The translations under genes and the position numbers were made by a program. A DNA stretch of 52,855 nucleotides from Actinomyces johnsonii (GTDB lineage Bacteria; Actinomycetota; Actinomycetes; Actinomycetales; Actinomycetaceae), in the NCBI RefSeq assembly GCF_006546835.1, contig NZ_VICB01000024.1, positions 1 through 52,855 on the forward strand, given 5' to 3'. The stretch's first letter is position 1. Each line of letters begins with the position of its first letter. The notes under the pieces are model-generated. The model did no database searches. It had not been told where the DNA came from and worked only from the letters and a program-made list of their open reading frames with translations. Shown piece by piece: positions 24,587-33,757 of the stretch.

Positions 24587-25471
24587 GTGAATGATGCTCC
24601 GATCGGGATGTTCGACTCTGGGGTCGGTGGCCTCACCGTCGCCCGTTCCGTCCTCGACCAGCTGCCCCACGAGCAGGTGCTCTACATCGGGGACACCGCC
24701 AACGGCCCCTACGGCCCCCGAGACATCGCCGAGGTCCGCTCCCTGGCCCTGAGCATCATGGACGAGCTCGTGGACCGCGGGGTCAAGCTGCTCGTCATCG
24801 CCTGCAACACTGCTTCCGCAGCCGTCCTGCACGATGCTCGCGAGCGCTACACCCTGGGTCGGGGCGTCCCGGTCATCGAGGTGATCCACCCTGCCGCGCG
24901 TACGGCTGCCCGGGTGACCCGCAACGGCAGGGTTGGTTTGATCGCCACCCGGGGGACGGTCGACTCGCGCGCCTATGACGATGCGCTTCAAGCCGTCCCC
25001 GGCGTCGAGCTCTTCTCCCAGGCCTGCCCGCGTTTCGTCGAGCTCGCCGAGCGGGGCGTGACCACCGGCGCCGAGGTTCTCGACGTCGCCGAGGAGTACC
25101 TCGCCCCCATCAAGGCGGCCGGTGTCGACACGCTCATCCTGGGATGCACCCACTACCCTCTGCTGGTGGGGCCGATATCCTACGTGATGGGGGAGGACGT
25201 GCCCTTGGTGACCTCCTCCGACGAGACCGCCAAGGATGTCTACCGGGCACTGGCCCGCAAGAACCTCCTTCGCGGATCAGACGCTCCTGAACCGCGCCAT
25301 GACTTCCGCTCCACCGGTGACCCGGAGGCCTTCTCGGTGCTGGCCCGGCGCTTCCTCGGGCCCGAGGTCGCCGCCGTCGAGCGCATCGCCTTCGCCTCTT
25401 CCGAATCGGGCGCCCGCGCCGTGCCGTCCGACGTTTCCCCCCTTCCCGCCACCCTCCAAGGATCTGCATGA
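24587..25471 (+). CDS. murI: Glutamate racemase
   Basis: The enzyme makes D-glutamate for peptidoglycan. The 294-residue protein has [18 protein letters not shown] (catalytic Asp and Ser), [13 protein letters not shown], the first catalytic cysteine in [10 protein letters not shown] and the second in LGCTHYPLL. It uses a GTG start nine bases after the DUF2017 stop. The stop overlaps the start of the next gene (ATGA), as in the murI-Rv1339 pair of mycobacteria. Confidence 0.94.
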   Translation: MNDAPIGMFDSGVGGLTVARSVLDQLPHEQVLYIGDTANGPYGPRDIAEVRSLALSIMDELVDRGVKLLVIACNTASAAVLHDARERYTLGRGVPVIEVIHPAARTAARVTRNGRVGLIATRGTVDSRAYDDALQAVPGVELFSQACPRFVELAERGVTTGAEVLDVAEEYLAPIKAAGVDTLILGCTHYPLLVGPISYVMGEDVPLVTSSDETAKDVYRALARKNLLRGSDAPEPRHDFRSTGDPEAFSVLARRFLGPEVAAVERIAFASSESGARAVPSDVSPLPATLQGSA

Positions 25472-26265
25472 GACTCACGATTATCGGATGCTCCGGCTCC
25501 ATGTCGGGTCCTCAGTCCCCGGCGTCCTGCTACCTGGTACAGGCCGACGGAGTCAATGCCGACGGCGCGCTGCGCACCTACTCGATCGTGCTGGACCTCG
25601 GGCCGGGATCGATGGGGCAGCTGCTGCGGCACCTCGATCCCGCCGAGCTCGACGCCATCGCGATCTCCCACTGCCACGCCGATCACATGGTCGACCTGGT
25701 GGGAATGCACGTCTACCGGCGCTGGTTGCCGACCGGGGCGCTGGGGCCGGTCGCCTGCCTGGGGCCCTCGGAGCTGCTGGAGCGTCTTCAGGGTGTTGAC
25801 GGCGTGCCGCCGACCGAGCGCTACGCCACCGAGTTCGGTTTCGTCACCGCCGTGCCCGGCAGGTCCTACAGCGTGGGGCCCATGGTGATCTCACCCTTCG
25901 AGGCGCTCCATCCGGTGGAAGCCTACGGTTACCGGATCGAGGGGCCGAGCGAGGAGGATCCCTCACAGCGGGTCGACCTGGCCTTCACCGGCGACACCGA
26001 CTCGTGTCAGAGCATGAGCGACATGGCCCGGGGTGTGGACCTCCTCCTGGCTGAGGCGGCCTTCGTCGAGGGCCGTGACACGGTGGGCGGAATGCACATG
26101 ACCGGTCGTCGCGCCGGGGAGCTGGCCGCCCAGGCCGGTGCGGGTCACCTGGTCCTCACCCACATCCAGCCTTGGACCGATCCGGCCGTGCCCCTCAAGG
26201 AGGCCGCATCCGTCTACTCGGGCCCGTTGGAGGCGGCGACGGCGGACGCCGTCTGGGAGCTGTGA
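25468..26265 (+). CDS. Metallo-beta-lactamase-fold hydrolase, homolog of the Rv1339 cAMP phosphodiesterase group
   Basis: This 265-residue protein starts [26 protein letters not shown] and carries the metal motif [11 protein letters not shown] (the H-x-H-x-D-H core), a later [10 protein letters not shown] (metal Asp) and LVLTHIQPW (metal His), the RNase Z/PDE-like MBL layout. The position directly after murI and the N-terminus match mycobacterial Rv1339, reported as an atypical class II cAMP phosphodiesterase. The substrate here is inferred from that and could be another phosphodiester. Confidence 0.82.
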   Translation: MRLTIIGCSGSMSGPQSPASCYLVQADGVNADGALRTYSIVLDLGPGSMGQLLRHLDPAELDAIAISHCHADHMVDLVGMHVYRRWLPTGALGPVACLGPSELLERLQGVDGVPPTERYATEFGFVTAVPGRSYSVGPMVISPFEALHPVEAYGYRIEGPSEEDPSQRVDLAFTGDTDSCQSMSDMARGVDLLLAEAAFVEGRDTVGGMHMTGRRAGELAAQAGAGHLVLTHIQPWTDPAVPLKEAASVYSGPLEAATADAVWEL

Positions 26266-26792
26266 GCCCCGGCGGGCAGGACCGCCCCCCAAAGCAGCGG
26301 ATGATCTCCTTCACCCCGGCTCTGCCCGACGGGACGGACTGTCCTTGGATCCGAGACCGGCGGACTCGCTGGTGGCTGGTGATTCCCGCGGATTTCGTGG
26401 CCGTGGCGCTCGTGGCCCTGTTCGGCGCCGCCTCGACGCACACGATGGGGCAGGTCGTCACCGCGCTGTGGCAGGTGGCTGTGGCGGTGGTCATCGCCTG
26501 GGGCGCTACCTGGTTCCTCCGACGTGGTCACCCCGATCATCTGGAGATGGCGCTACCCGAGGGGCTCATCGTCGTGGGACTCGTCTGGGTGACCTGGACC
26601 GCGCTGCGCTACCTGACAGCAGCGTTCGACGACGGCGCGGCCGTGGCTTCCTGGGCGGTGATGACAGGGACTTTCCTCCTGGTGTTCCTGGGAGGATGGC
26701 GATGGCTCTACGGCTACGTGCGCGCCCACGATTCTCTGATCCCCAAACCGTTGGAACGGCGCCTCGCCGAGCAGGAGCAGGACGGGCGTTAG
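26262..26792 (+). CDS. Small integral membrane protein, DUF3054-like
   Basis: The 176-residue protein has four hydrophobic segments (about 35-58, 65-85, 100-120, 128-150). The first reads WWLVIPADFVAVALVALFG after a basic RDRRTR turn, resembling DUF3054 proteins of actinobacteria. The GTG start overlaps the previous stop (GTGA). An ATG 39 bases later (26301) is an alternative that starts just before the conserved part. The function is unknown; it is likely cotranscribed with murI. Confidence 0.6.
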   Translation: MSPGGQDRPPKQRMISFTPALPDGTDCPWIRDRRTRWWLVIPADFVAVALVALFGAASTHTMGQVVTALWQVAVAVVIAWGATWFLRRGHPDHLEMALPEGLIVVGLVWVTWTALRYLTAAFDDGAAVASWAVMTGTFLLVFLGGWRWLYGYVRAHDSLIPKPLERRLAEQEQDGR

Positions 26793-26880
26793 TCTCTGCC
26801 AAGGGCAGCCCCTCGACTCCTTCCGACTCCGGGGCGCTCTCTTTACGGGGTGGCAACCCGGCCGTTCATACCTTGACGCC

Positions 26881-28317
26881 ATGCACCACTCCTCCAAGCA
26901 GCGTCGATCACATCGGTGGATCGGCGCTCTGGTTGCCGTCGCCCTCCTCATGGGAGGAGTGGGCGGATTCCTCACTTATGCGCACCGGCACGAGGGGCGG
27001 GCTCCACGAGGCACCATGCTCATGGGACAGGACGTGTCCGGAATCGACCGGCAGACCCTGATCGCGCTCGTCTCCCAGAGGGCCGCATCAGCCTCACTGA
27101 CGCTGAACGTCAAAGGAACCTCTACCACCGTTCCGATCTCCCAGATCGCCCGGGTCGACGCCCAGGCGACCGTGGAGGCCGCCGTGTCCGGAGCCGGATC
27201 GCCGATGGCCCACCTACGCGGCATCGTCAGGAAGCGGGAGGTGACGGTGCGGTACACGATCGACGAGGAAGCCCGTGCCGCGCTGGTATCCCAGCTGAGC
27301 AGCACGCTGCACGATCATGCCGTCGAGCCGACAGTGGCTTGGGATGAAGACGGCGGTGGTTTCATCGCCTCACCCGGAAGATCAGGTGACGGCATCGACC
27401 CCGATGACCTTGACTCGGTCCTCGATGCCGCCGTGCGCAAGCTCTCCGATCACACGGCGCCGCTGTCGATCCGCCGGACCGAGCCCACGGTGAGCGCCGA
27501 GGAGGCGAGCGCGGTGGCACGATCGGCAACCGCACTGCTGGACGCCGAGCTCTCGGTAACGGTCGATGCCGCCGCGCACACGGCCACCAGGGCTCAAAAG
27601 GCCTCTTGGATCGATTTCCCCATCAAGGAGGACCGCATTGTGCCCATGGTCTCGCAGGACAGAGTCAAGGCCTGGGTTTCCTCACTGACCGCGGAGGCGG
27701 AGCGCAGTCCGGTCAACGCCATCAACGACGTCGACTCATCCGGGACAGTGCTCCAGCTCGCCCGCCCTGGCAAGGCCGGAAGACGGGCGGGCAATATCGA
27801 GGAGGTGACGGCGGCGCTCGCCCAGGGGCTCGGTCAGGGCAGGAGCCTTAGCCAGGAGATCAGTTGGAACGAGGTTCCCCACTCCACCGAGAACCGGGTG
27901 GTGCCCAGCGGGCCGGAGCGCTTCGCCTACCAGGCCAAGGAGGGGGAGAAGTGGATCGACGTCAACCTGACCGACTCAACGCTGACCGCCTATGAGGGGC
28001 AGAAGGTCGTCTACGGGCCGATCCTCATCAACCACGGTGGCGTTGGGCACGAGACCGTGACCGGCACCTACAAGATCTACCTGCGCCACCGGGCGCAGGA
28101 CATGGGGTGCACTCCCGAATGGCCCTACTGCGAACGAGGCGTTCCTTGGGTGAGCTACTGGCACAAGAGCTACGCCCTCCACGGTGCTCCCTGGGTCAAG
28201 GAGTTCGGCATCGGTACGGACGAGTCCTCACACGGATGCATCAACATCCCGGTGGCGGACGCTCAGGCGATCTGGCAGTGGTCCGAGATCGGCACCACTG
28301 TGGTGACGCACTACTGA
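26881..28317 (+). CDS. Membrane-anchored L,D-transpeptidase (YkuD) with PG-binding domain
   Basis: The 478-residue protein would make 3-3 peptidoglycan cross-links or attach proteins to the wall. A basic N-terminus (HHSSKQRRSHRW) and one membrane anchor (about residues 14-33) put it outside the cell. Residues about 40-320 form a tandem VanW/YoaR-type putative peptidoglycan-binding region. The YkuD domain (about 345-478) ends in SSHGCINIPVADA, with the catalytic HGC at about residues 450-452. CTPEWPYCERGVPW adds two further cysteines that could form a disulfide. It ends 14 bases from the converging rdgB gene. Confidence 0.88.
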   Translation: MHHSSKQRRSHRWIGALVAVALLMGGVGGFLTYAHRHEGRAPRGTMLMGQDVSGIDRQTLIALVSQRAASASLTLNVKGTSTTVPISQIARVDAQATVEAAVSGAGSPMAHLRGIVRKREVTVRYTIDEEARAALVSQLSSTLHDHAVEPTVAWDEDGGGFIASPGRSGDGIDPDDLDSVLDAAVRKLSDHTAPLSIRRTEPTVSAEEASAVARSATALLDAELSVTVDAAAHTATRAQKASWIDFPIKEDRIVPMVSQDRVKAWVSSLTAEAERSPVNAINDVDSSGTVLQLARPGKAGRRAGNIEEVTAALAQGLGQGRSLSQEISWNEVPHSTENRVVPSGPERFAYQAKEGEKWIDVNLTDSTLTAYEGQKVVYGPILINHGGVGHETVTGTYKIYLRHRAQDMGCTPEWPYCERGVPWVSYWHKSYALHGAPWVKEFGIGTDESSHGCINIPVADAQAIWQWSEIGTTVVTHY

Positions 28318-28331
28318 CAGTATGCCCGAAC

Positions 28332-29036
28332 TCACCGGCTCAGGATCTCCGCCAGGATCGGCGCAAGGTCGCGGAATGCCTGGCCCCGGTGGGAGATGGC
28401 GTGCTTCTCCTCAGGAGCCATTTGGGCGGTGGTGCGGCCCCGACCCGCCGGCCCGTCCTCTTGGACGGGCACGAAGATCGGGTCGTATCCGAAGCCCCCA
28501 TCGCCCCGGGGGGAACGCGCGAGCCGTCCCTCCATGGAACCCTCGATCGTGGTGACCTGCTCCGATAGTCCGTCGGAGCCGGGCTGGACCAGGACCGCGG
28601 CGCACGTGAACCGCGCCGTCCGATGCGGATCGACAACATCGGCGAGCTGATCCAGAAGCAGGCGGAGGTTGGCCGCATCGTCACCGTGCCGCCCGCTCCA
28701 GCGGGCCGAGAAGATCCCCGGCGCTCCGCCCAGCACATCCACACACAGCCCCGAGTCATCGGCGACCGCCGGCAGGCCGGTGGCCAGGGCAAGTGCCCGG
28801 GCCTTGACAAGAGCATTGTCGGTGAAGGACAGCCCGTCCTCCACCGGTTCTGGAACCTTGAGTGAGGCTGCCGAGATGACGGCGCCGGGATCCAGGCCCG
28901 GTACGAGCGGTTCAAGGATCTGCCTCAGCTCGGCCAGTTTTCCGGCGTTATGGGTTGCCAGGACGAGCCGGGCCCCGGTGGGTACCCCGCCTTCGTCCAT
29001 AACTGGAAGGGCATCGGCGGAGGAATATGTGTTCAT
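28332..29036 (-). CDS. rdgB: Non-canonical purine NTP pyrophosphatase (RdgB/HAM1)
   Basis: The enzyme removes ITP, dITP and XTP from the nucleotide pool. The 234-residue protein has LVLATHNAGKLAELRQIL, VADDSGLCVDVLGGAPGIFSARW, GGFGYDPIF and SHRGQAFRDL, the four family motifs in order. A roughly 20-residue N-terminal extension precedes the first motif, so a later start is possible. It lies 17 bases downstream of rph on the same strand and is surely cotranscribed with it. Confidence 0.93.
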   Translation of the reverse strand: MNTYSSADALPVMDEGGVPTGARLVLATHNAGKLAELRQILEPLVPGLDPGAVISAASLKVPEPVEDGLSFTDNALVKARALALATGLPAVADDSGLCVDVLGGAPGIFSARWSGRHGDDAANLRLLLDQLADVVDPHRTARFTCAAVLVQPGSDGLSEQVTTIEGSMEGRLARSPRGDGGFGYDPIFVPVQEDGPAGRGRTTAQMAPEEKHAISHRGQAFRDLAPILAEILSR

Positions 29037-29053
29037 GGAGCATGCCCCCGTGA

Positions 29054-29869
29054 TCAGTGAGGTTCAGGGGTGTTCGGGTCCGTGGAGGACTCCGAGGAGG
29101 ACACGGTGAAGGGCTCCCCACTGGGGCCGGCCAGAGCTCGACGCTGGAGCACGGAGAGCTGGGCGTTGCCGGAGGCGGCCAGGTCGAGCAGCGCTCCCAG
29201 TTCGGAGCGGTCGAAGGGGGCGTGCTCGGCGGTGCCCTGGACCTCGATGAACCGGCCGTCCCCGGTCTGGACGACGTTCATGTCGGTCTCGGCGCGGACG
29301 TCCTCCTCATAGGGCAGGTCGAGGCAGGGCACGCCGTCGACGATCCCCACCGAGATGGCGGACAGGGAGTCGGACAGCACCGGCCTACCGGAGCGGGCCT
29401 TGATGAGCCCCCGCTCGGTGCCCCAGGCGACGGCATCGGCCAGGGCCACATAGGCGCCGGTAATGGCTGCGGTGCGGGTGCCGCCGTCGGCCTGCAGGAC
29501 ATCGCAGTCCAGCGCGATCGTGTTCTCGCCCAGTGCGGACACGTCGATGATGCCGCGCAGGCTGCGGCCGATGAGACGGGAGATCTCATGGGTGCGGCCA
29601 CCGACCTTGCCGCGCACGGACTCACGGCCCGAGCGCTCCGATCCGGCCCGGGGCAGCATCGCGTACTCGGCGGTCACCCACCCCTCACCACTGCCTTTGC
29701 GCCAGCGCGGAACGCCCTCGGTGAAGGATGCGGCGCACAGGACGCGGGTGCGTCCGAATGTCACCAGAACCGATCCCTCAGCGTGGTCCAGCCAGTGGCG
29801 GGTCATGGTCACGGGACGAAGCTCGTCGACGGCGCGGCCGTCCTTGCGGGTCAACGGGGCGGTTGTCAT
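29054..29869 (-). CDS. rph: Ribonuclease PH
   Basis: This phosphorolytic 3'-exoribonuclease trims tRNA precursors. The 271-residue protein has [31 protein letters not shown], the [26 protein letters not shown] block and the [19 protein letters not shown] catalytic region. The C-terminal 20 residues are a serine/threonine-rich tail. It is the first gene of the rph-rdgB pair. These genes point against murI, unlike the collinear order in mycobacteria. Confidence 0.95.
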   Translation of the reverse strand: MTTAPLTRKDGRAVDELRPVTMTRHWLDHAEGSVLVTFGRTRVLCAASFTEGVPRWRKGSGEGWVTAEYAMLPRAGSERSGRESVRGKVGGRTHEISRLIGRSLRGIIDVSALGENTIALDCDVLQADGGTRTAAITGAYVALADAVAWGTERGLIKARSGRPVLSDSLSAISVGIVDGVPCLDLPYEEDVRAETDMNVVQTGDGRFIEVQGTAEHAPFDRSELGALLDLAASGNAQLSVLQRRALAGPSGEPFTVSSSESSTDPNTPEPH

Positions 29870-30022
29870 GGGCCCAGGCTACCCGGCCGTGTCTCGGTTC
29901 CGGAGCAGCCTCTGCGTCTTGTGGGGTACCGGCGGCCATGGTGCGAGGCGGCGGTTGGCCGGTAGCGTTCGTTGCACCATCTGTTCCAACACGGAGCCGA
30001 GTTGAAGAACGAGGAGAACACC

Positions 30023-30316
30023 ATGACCTATGTCAACATCACTGCGCTGACCTTCCCCGAGGGCGCCCAGGAGGAGATCGAGAGGCGCTTCGCCGCGCGC
30101 AAGCGCGGTGTTGATGCCTCGCAGGGCTTCCAGAGCTTCGAGCTGCTGCGCCCAGTCGTTGGCGAGGACCGCTACTTCGTGGTGACCAGATGGCGGACGC
30201 GAGAGGACTACGAGCGCTGGCAGGCAGCACGGCCTACCGGCGGGCACGAGGACGACAAGCGCCGGGGCATGAGCGTGGAGGTCCTCGGCTTCGAGGTCGT
30301 CCAGCACGAGCAGTAG
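30023..30316 (+). CDS. Antibiotic biosynthesis monooxygenase (ABM) domain protein, IsdG-like
   Basis: The 97-residue protein has the ferredoxin-like ABM fold: MTYVNITALTFPEGAQEEIERRFAARK, then FQSFELLRPVVGEDRYFVVTRWRTREDYERWQ. GAGGAGA lies before the ATG at 30023; the frame is open a little upstream without a start signal. Relatives include heme-degrading IsdG/MhuD enzymes and quinol monooxygenases. The usual heme-pocket residues (Asn, Trp, His) cannot be assigned with confidence, so heme degradation is only a possibility. It is monocistronic. Confidence 0.75.
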   Translation: MTYVNITALTFPEGAQEEIERRFAARKRGVDASQGFQSFELLRPVVGEDRYFVVTRWRTREDYERWQAARPTGGHEDDKRRGMSVEVLGFEVVQHEQ

Positions 30317-30374
30317 GGCTTTCGACAGACCGACGCCTCTTGAAATCATCGTTCTTGATCGGAAGAAGCTGAGC

Positions 30375-31031
30375 ATGGTGACAAACATCTTCGTCAGGGA
30401 AAGTGTCGATCACTACGAACCGCCCCAGCGGGCCACAGTCCACTTGGATGTGAGGGGCACAGGGCTGAACCGCGAACATGTGCGGGCTCAAGTGTCTGAC
30501 GTGCTGCACCAGGTGCGGGCGCAGATAGAATCATTGCATGATAAGCAAGAGGGCCCTGTCACATGGTTCGCCGTATCGAAAGCACGCACGTGGTCATGGA
30601 AGGATGATGACGGCGTCAAATTCTCCGAAGAGGTCGGCGTGAAGGTGAAATTCTGCGATTTCTCCCGCATGGGAGCGTGGATGAATTCCGTGCTGGCGTT
30701 TAAAGGAGTGCGCGTTTGGGTGATAGAGTGGTCGGTGACTGAGCATCGCAAGAAGGAGCTCGAGACCTGGTTGCGTCAAAAGGCGGTGCGCTCAGCAAAA
30801 GACAAGGCGGAACAGTATGCTTCTGCTCTTGGTCTGCACGTCAGTTCCGTCAAGACTGTTGCGGATGAGGGTTTTCTGCAGAAAAATACGGCTGGTGGAA
30901 TGTCAAGTGTTGTGGCCAGTCGGGGTGGCGGAGGGGCGGGATATGGAAAGGCCTCTTCTGACGCCTACCAGTTTACGCCGGAGGATGTTCGCATGAGTGC
31001 ATCGATCGAAGCGGAGTTCCTGGCTGAGTAA
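30375..31031 (+). CDS. SIMPL (DUF541) domain protein
   Basis: This 218-residue protein lacks a signal peptide. It shows the SIMPL layout: an N-terminal beta strand ATVHLDVRGTGLNREHV, a helical middle, and the family's RQKAVRSAKDKAEQYASALGLHVSSVKTVADEG followed by a C-terminal MSASIEAEF strand. SIMPL proteins form oligomeric rings, and many are periplasmic with unknown roles. The gene and the 200 bases after it are visibly poorer in G and C than their surroundings, hinting at recent acquisition. Confidence 0.72.
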   Translation: MVTNIFVRESVDHYEPPQRATVHLDVRGTGLNREHVRAQVSDVLHQVRAQIESLHDKQEGPVTWFAVSKARTWSWKDDDGVKFSEEVGVKVKFCDFSRMGAWMNSVLAFKGVRVWVIEWSVTEHRKKELETWLRQKAVRSAKDKAEQYASALGLHVSSVKTVADEGFLQKNTAGGMSSVVASRGGGGAGYGKASSDAYQFTPEDVRMSASIEAEFLAE

Positions 31032-31244
31032 CCTATTCAACCTCTTTGTAGATTCTGTAGAGTCTGTCAGATCCGGAATGGGTCTAGAAGGATTAAGCCT
31101 CCTTGTTCGATGCGGCCTTTTGTTTCTAGTGGCATCGCGGTATCGATAGGGCTGGGGAGTTGTTCCCTTGTGCCCAGACGCGTGCTCATCGTAGGGTGAA
31201 GTTGCATGTAGATGATCTCGCGTCACAGGAGGTGTGGACGAGTC

Positions 31245-31889
31245 ATGGGTATCGATGCTGACCTAGTAAGCCGACAGACCGAGCAGCTGCGCAGTACCGG
31301 CGTGCTGGTAGTTCCAGAGTCCCCCTCCCGCCAGTGGGGAATGCTCCTGGGATGTGTCGTCTTTACCGTGCTGAGTATCGGTCTGCTCGCACTCGCCAAC
31401 CAGTCGGACTCCTCGCTTCAGTTCATGGTGGGCGGGATTGTGGGTGTCGTCTTCTTCGGTGTCGTCGGAATCTCCGCCGTGATGAGGAAGATCCTCCGTC
31501 GCAGCCGGCTGGTCGTCACTCCCGAAGGGCTGCGTCTGGAACGGCGCTCCGGTCAGTCCTACGTTGTCAACGAGTCCGCGCGTTGGACGGACATCGCCGA
31601 GTTCTTCGGGGAGCAGATCAGTTCCGGAGGCGGCACCAGGGCGCAGTTGGTGACCGGCTACGTCCTGACGCCGCAGGGGCAGCGGGCGCGCAGCCACGAT
31701 GCTGCCGCGCCCCAGCTGAGTCAGCGGGCCAACGAGCTGGTGGACCGGGGAACCCTGCGAGAGGGGCGCGTGTACCTTCCGGCGATGTTGGAGGGCGGAA
31801 GGGGAGAGCTGCTCGCCGTGCTCCAACAGGCGCACCGGTACTACAGCGGTAGTCGGGCAAGCGACGGCTGGAACGGACCGGGGCGATAG
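31245..31889 (+). CDS. Hypothetical membrane protein with two membrane segments
   Basis: The 214-residue protein starts at the ATG at 31245, with AGGAGG 12 bases upstream (slightly long spacing). Residues about 24-43 and 52-72 are membrane segments (WGMLLGCVVFTVLSIGLLAL; FMVGGIVGVVFFGVVGISAV). The remaining 140 residues are cytosolic, with a PH-like feel (SRLVVTPEGLRLERRSGQSYVV...W.DIAEFF). I do not recognise a family. It is convergent with the tRNA-Leu gene. Confidence 0.6.
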   Translation: MGIDADLVSRQTEQLRSTGVLVVPESPSRQWGMLLGCVVFTVLSIGLLALANQSDSSLQFMVGGIVGVVFFGVVGISAVMRKILRRSRLVVTPEGLRLERRSGQSYVVNESARWTDIAEFFGEQISSGGGTRAQLVTGYVLTPQGQRARSHDAAAPQLSQRANELVDRGTLREGRVYLPAMLEGGRGELLAVLQQAHRYYSGSRASDGWNGPGR

Positions 31890-31954
31890 TCCCACAACCA
31901 TCAGGGCCGTGTGTGCCGCGACGACGGCATAACGACGTCGGGTCCATATATTTG

Positions 31955-32036
31955 TGCGCGAGAAGGGATTCGAACCCTCACGCCCGAAGGCACCAGGACC
32001 TAAACCTGGGGCGTCTACCAATTCCGCCACTCGCGC
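31955..32036 (-). tRNA. tRNA-Leu (anticodon UAG)
   Basis: The reverse strand folds as a full cloverleaf: acceptor GCGCGAG/CTCGCGC with discriminator A, anticodon stem CCAGG/CCTGG around loop TTTAGGT (anticodon TAG), a long variable arm (TGCCTTCGGGCGT) typical of tRNA-Leu, and TTCGAAT in the T loop. No CCA is encoded. Confidence 0.96.
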
Positions 32037-32159
32037 TGCAACGCATCCACTCTACCGACTCCAGCGCGAACTTCCGAATACGGCGGCCGCCGCGCCCGTA
32101 CTGAAGGGAGTCGAGTTCAGCGTCTCCGGGGCCATGGGGCCTGCCGGGTGACCGGCTCT

Positions 32160-32636
32160 TCAATCAACGCCGAGCGCAGCCCGTAGACGCTTGACATGCC
32201 CTGTCGCCCGGACGTTGTACTGGGCCAGCGTCACGGTTCCGTCGGGCGCCACCACCACGGTCGAACGGATGACGCCCGTGTAGACCTTGCCGTAGTTCTT
32301 CTTCTCGCCCCATACGCCCCAGGCCTTTATCACAACGTGGTCGGCGTCCGACAGCAGGGGGAAGGGTAGGTCGTGGCGGCTGGCGAACTTGACCTGAGCG
32401 CTCACCGGGTCAGGGGAGATGCCGACGACGGCGTAGCCGGCCGCCTTGAGCCCCTCCATGGAGTCCCTGAAGTCGCAGGCCTCCTTGGTGCAGCCCGGAG
32501 TACTGGCCTTGGGGTAGAAATAGACGATGACGCCCTTGTCCGTGTCGGCGAGAAGGTCGTTGAGGGCCACGGAGCGGCCGTCCTGGTCGAGCAGGGAGAA
32601 TTCCGGGGCGTGGTCACCGACGGCGAGCTGGGTCAT
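32160..32636 (-). CDS. bcp: Thioredoxin-dependent peroxiredoxin, Bcp/PrxQ type
   Basis: This 158-residue enzyme reduces peroxides. It has the peroxidatic cysteine in YPKASTPGCTKEACDFRD (Cys49) and the PrxQ-type resolving cysteine five residues on (Cys54), preceded by DHAPEFSLLDQDGRSV. The start is fixed by AAGGAGG eight bases upstream of the ATG at 32636; the much longer open frame to 32960 lacks any conserved sequence. It lies between tRNA-Leu and a small unknown gene on the same strand. Confidence 0.93.
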   Translation of the reverse strand: MTQLAVGDHAPEFSLLDQDGRSVALNDLLADTDKGVIVYFYPKASTPGCTKEACDFRDSMEGLKAAGYAVVGISPDPVSAQVKFASRHDLPFPLLSDADHVVIKAWGVWGEKKNYGKVYTGVIRSTVVVAPDGTVTLAQYNVRATGHVKRLRAALGVD

Positions 32637-32820
32637 AGGTCCTCCTTGGGAGCCTGGGCGGATGCTCTCATCCTCGCATCGTTCCCGGTGCCTTCGGCAG
32701 TGGATTCGGCGAGTTACTTTCGTGATCTGGCGAACGTTGTTCTCAGTGCCATCGCATTGTCCGGAACCTCCGGCAGCCCGGTTCGGCATCATCGCGAGGA
32801 CGATGGTGGCGAACCGAATG

Positions 32821-32858
32821 ATGAGGTCGGGGCGCGCCACAGCGAGCCCCGACCTCAT
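32821..32858 (-). terminator. Stem-loop downstream of the 71-residue small gene
   Basis: ATGAGGTCGGGGC (32821-32833) pairs perfectly with GCCCCGACCTCAT (32846-32858), 13 bp around a 12-base loop. It lies 31 bases after the stop of the small reverse-strand gene. Confidence 0.6.
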
Positions 32859-32889
32859 CGAATCAACTATCTTGTGTGCTGCGCCCCGA

Positions 32890-33105
32890 TCAGGCGGCCC
32901 GGGAGAGCGACTGCCGGGATGCCCTCTGAGCTGCGTCCAGACGTTCCAGCGCACGCTCAAGCCGGGATGGTGAAGCGGTTGCTCCCAGCGAGGCTAGCTC
33001 GGCGCGCGCGGCGAAGAGCTCGCGATCGGCACCGTCATGGGCCTCGGGGGCGCCGGCCGCTGGCTCGGCGGTCAGTGCGGTAGTGGTGTGAATGCTGTGT
33101 GTCAT
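32890..33105 (-). CDS. Hypothetical small protein (71 residues)
   Basis: GAGGGA lies six bases before the ATG at 33105, and a 13-bp stem-loop follows the stop, which together suggest a real short gene. The product is alanine-rich and helical, with a predicted coiled-coil-like second half (ELFAARAELASLG...RLERALERLDAAQRASRQSL). No signal peptide, membrane segment or known domain is seen. Confidence 0.5.
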   Translation of the reverse strand: MTHSIHTTTALTAEPAAGAPEAHDGADRELFAARAELASLGATASPSRLERALERLDAAQRASRQSLSRAA

Positions 33106-33390
33106 ACGTATTCCCTCGACTTCCTTCGACGTCGTCGGCCCATGAGGGCCTGGCCGCAGCGGGCGGTGCGATCAGGCATACCTGTACACCGATGTTCTGC
33201 GGGCAAAGACTTCTGGCGGCGCGGCCGATTCGGACGGCCGCACTGTGTTCGCGAGGGGAGCGGGAGTCGACGAGACAGCGGATTTCGAGCGTATCTCAGA
33301 CCCATGCCGCAGGCGGGCGCGGACTGATCGCCTGCGTGCTTGTGCTGTAGCGCCTCGGAACCATTCCGAGTACGCAGTCGCCCCTCGTGG

Positions 33391-33463
<73 letters not shown>

Positions 33464-33512
33464 TCGGCCTGTGACGGCCGATGCTTCCCGTCCTGATGAG
33501 GCGGAAGAGCCG

Positions 33513-33585
<73 letters not shown>

Positions 33586-33757
33586 TTCACCACAACGATG
33601 TCATTTGACGTGCTTCGCCGGGCGACGGAGGAATACTTTACGGATGGAGGAGGGACTCGTCCAGCCGGAATCCACGAAACCAGCCTATTGTGTGGCAAGT
33701 CTCAGGGGCTCTCGGACGGGTGCAGTTAGCTTCGAGTCTTCCGGGGGGCTGCCTCGT

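Noticed and set aside
32637..32960. Upstream extension of the Bcp peroxiredoxin to 32960
   Set aside because: It reads through the 13-bp stem-loop and lacks conserved residues; the ATG at 32636 has AAGGAGG and gives the normal family length.
33106..33390. Possible small gene between the 71-residue protein and the first tRNA-Lys
   Set aside because: Open frames on both strands are short, one overlaps the tRNA, and none has a ribosome binding site or recognisable sequence.
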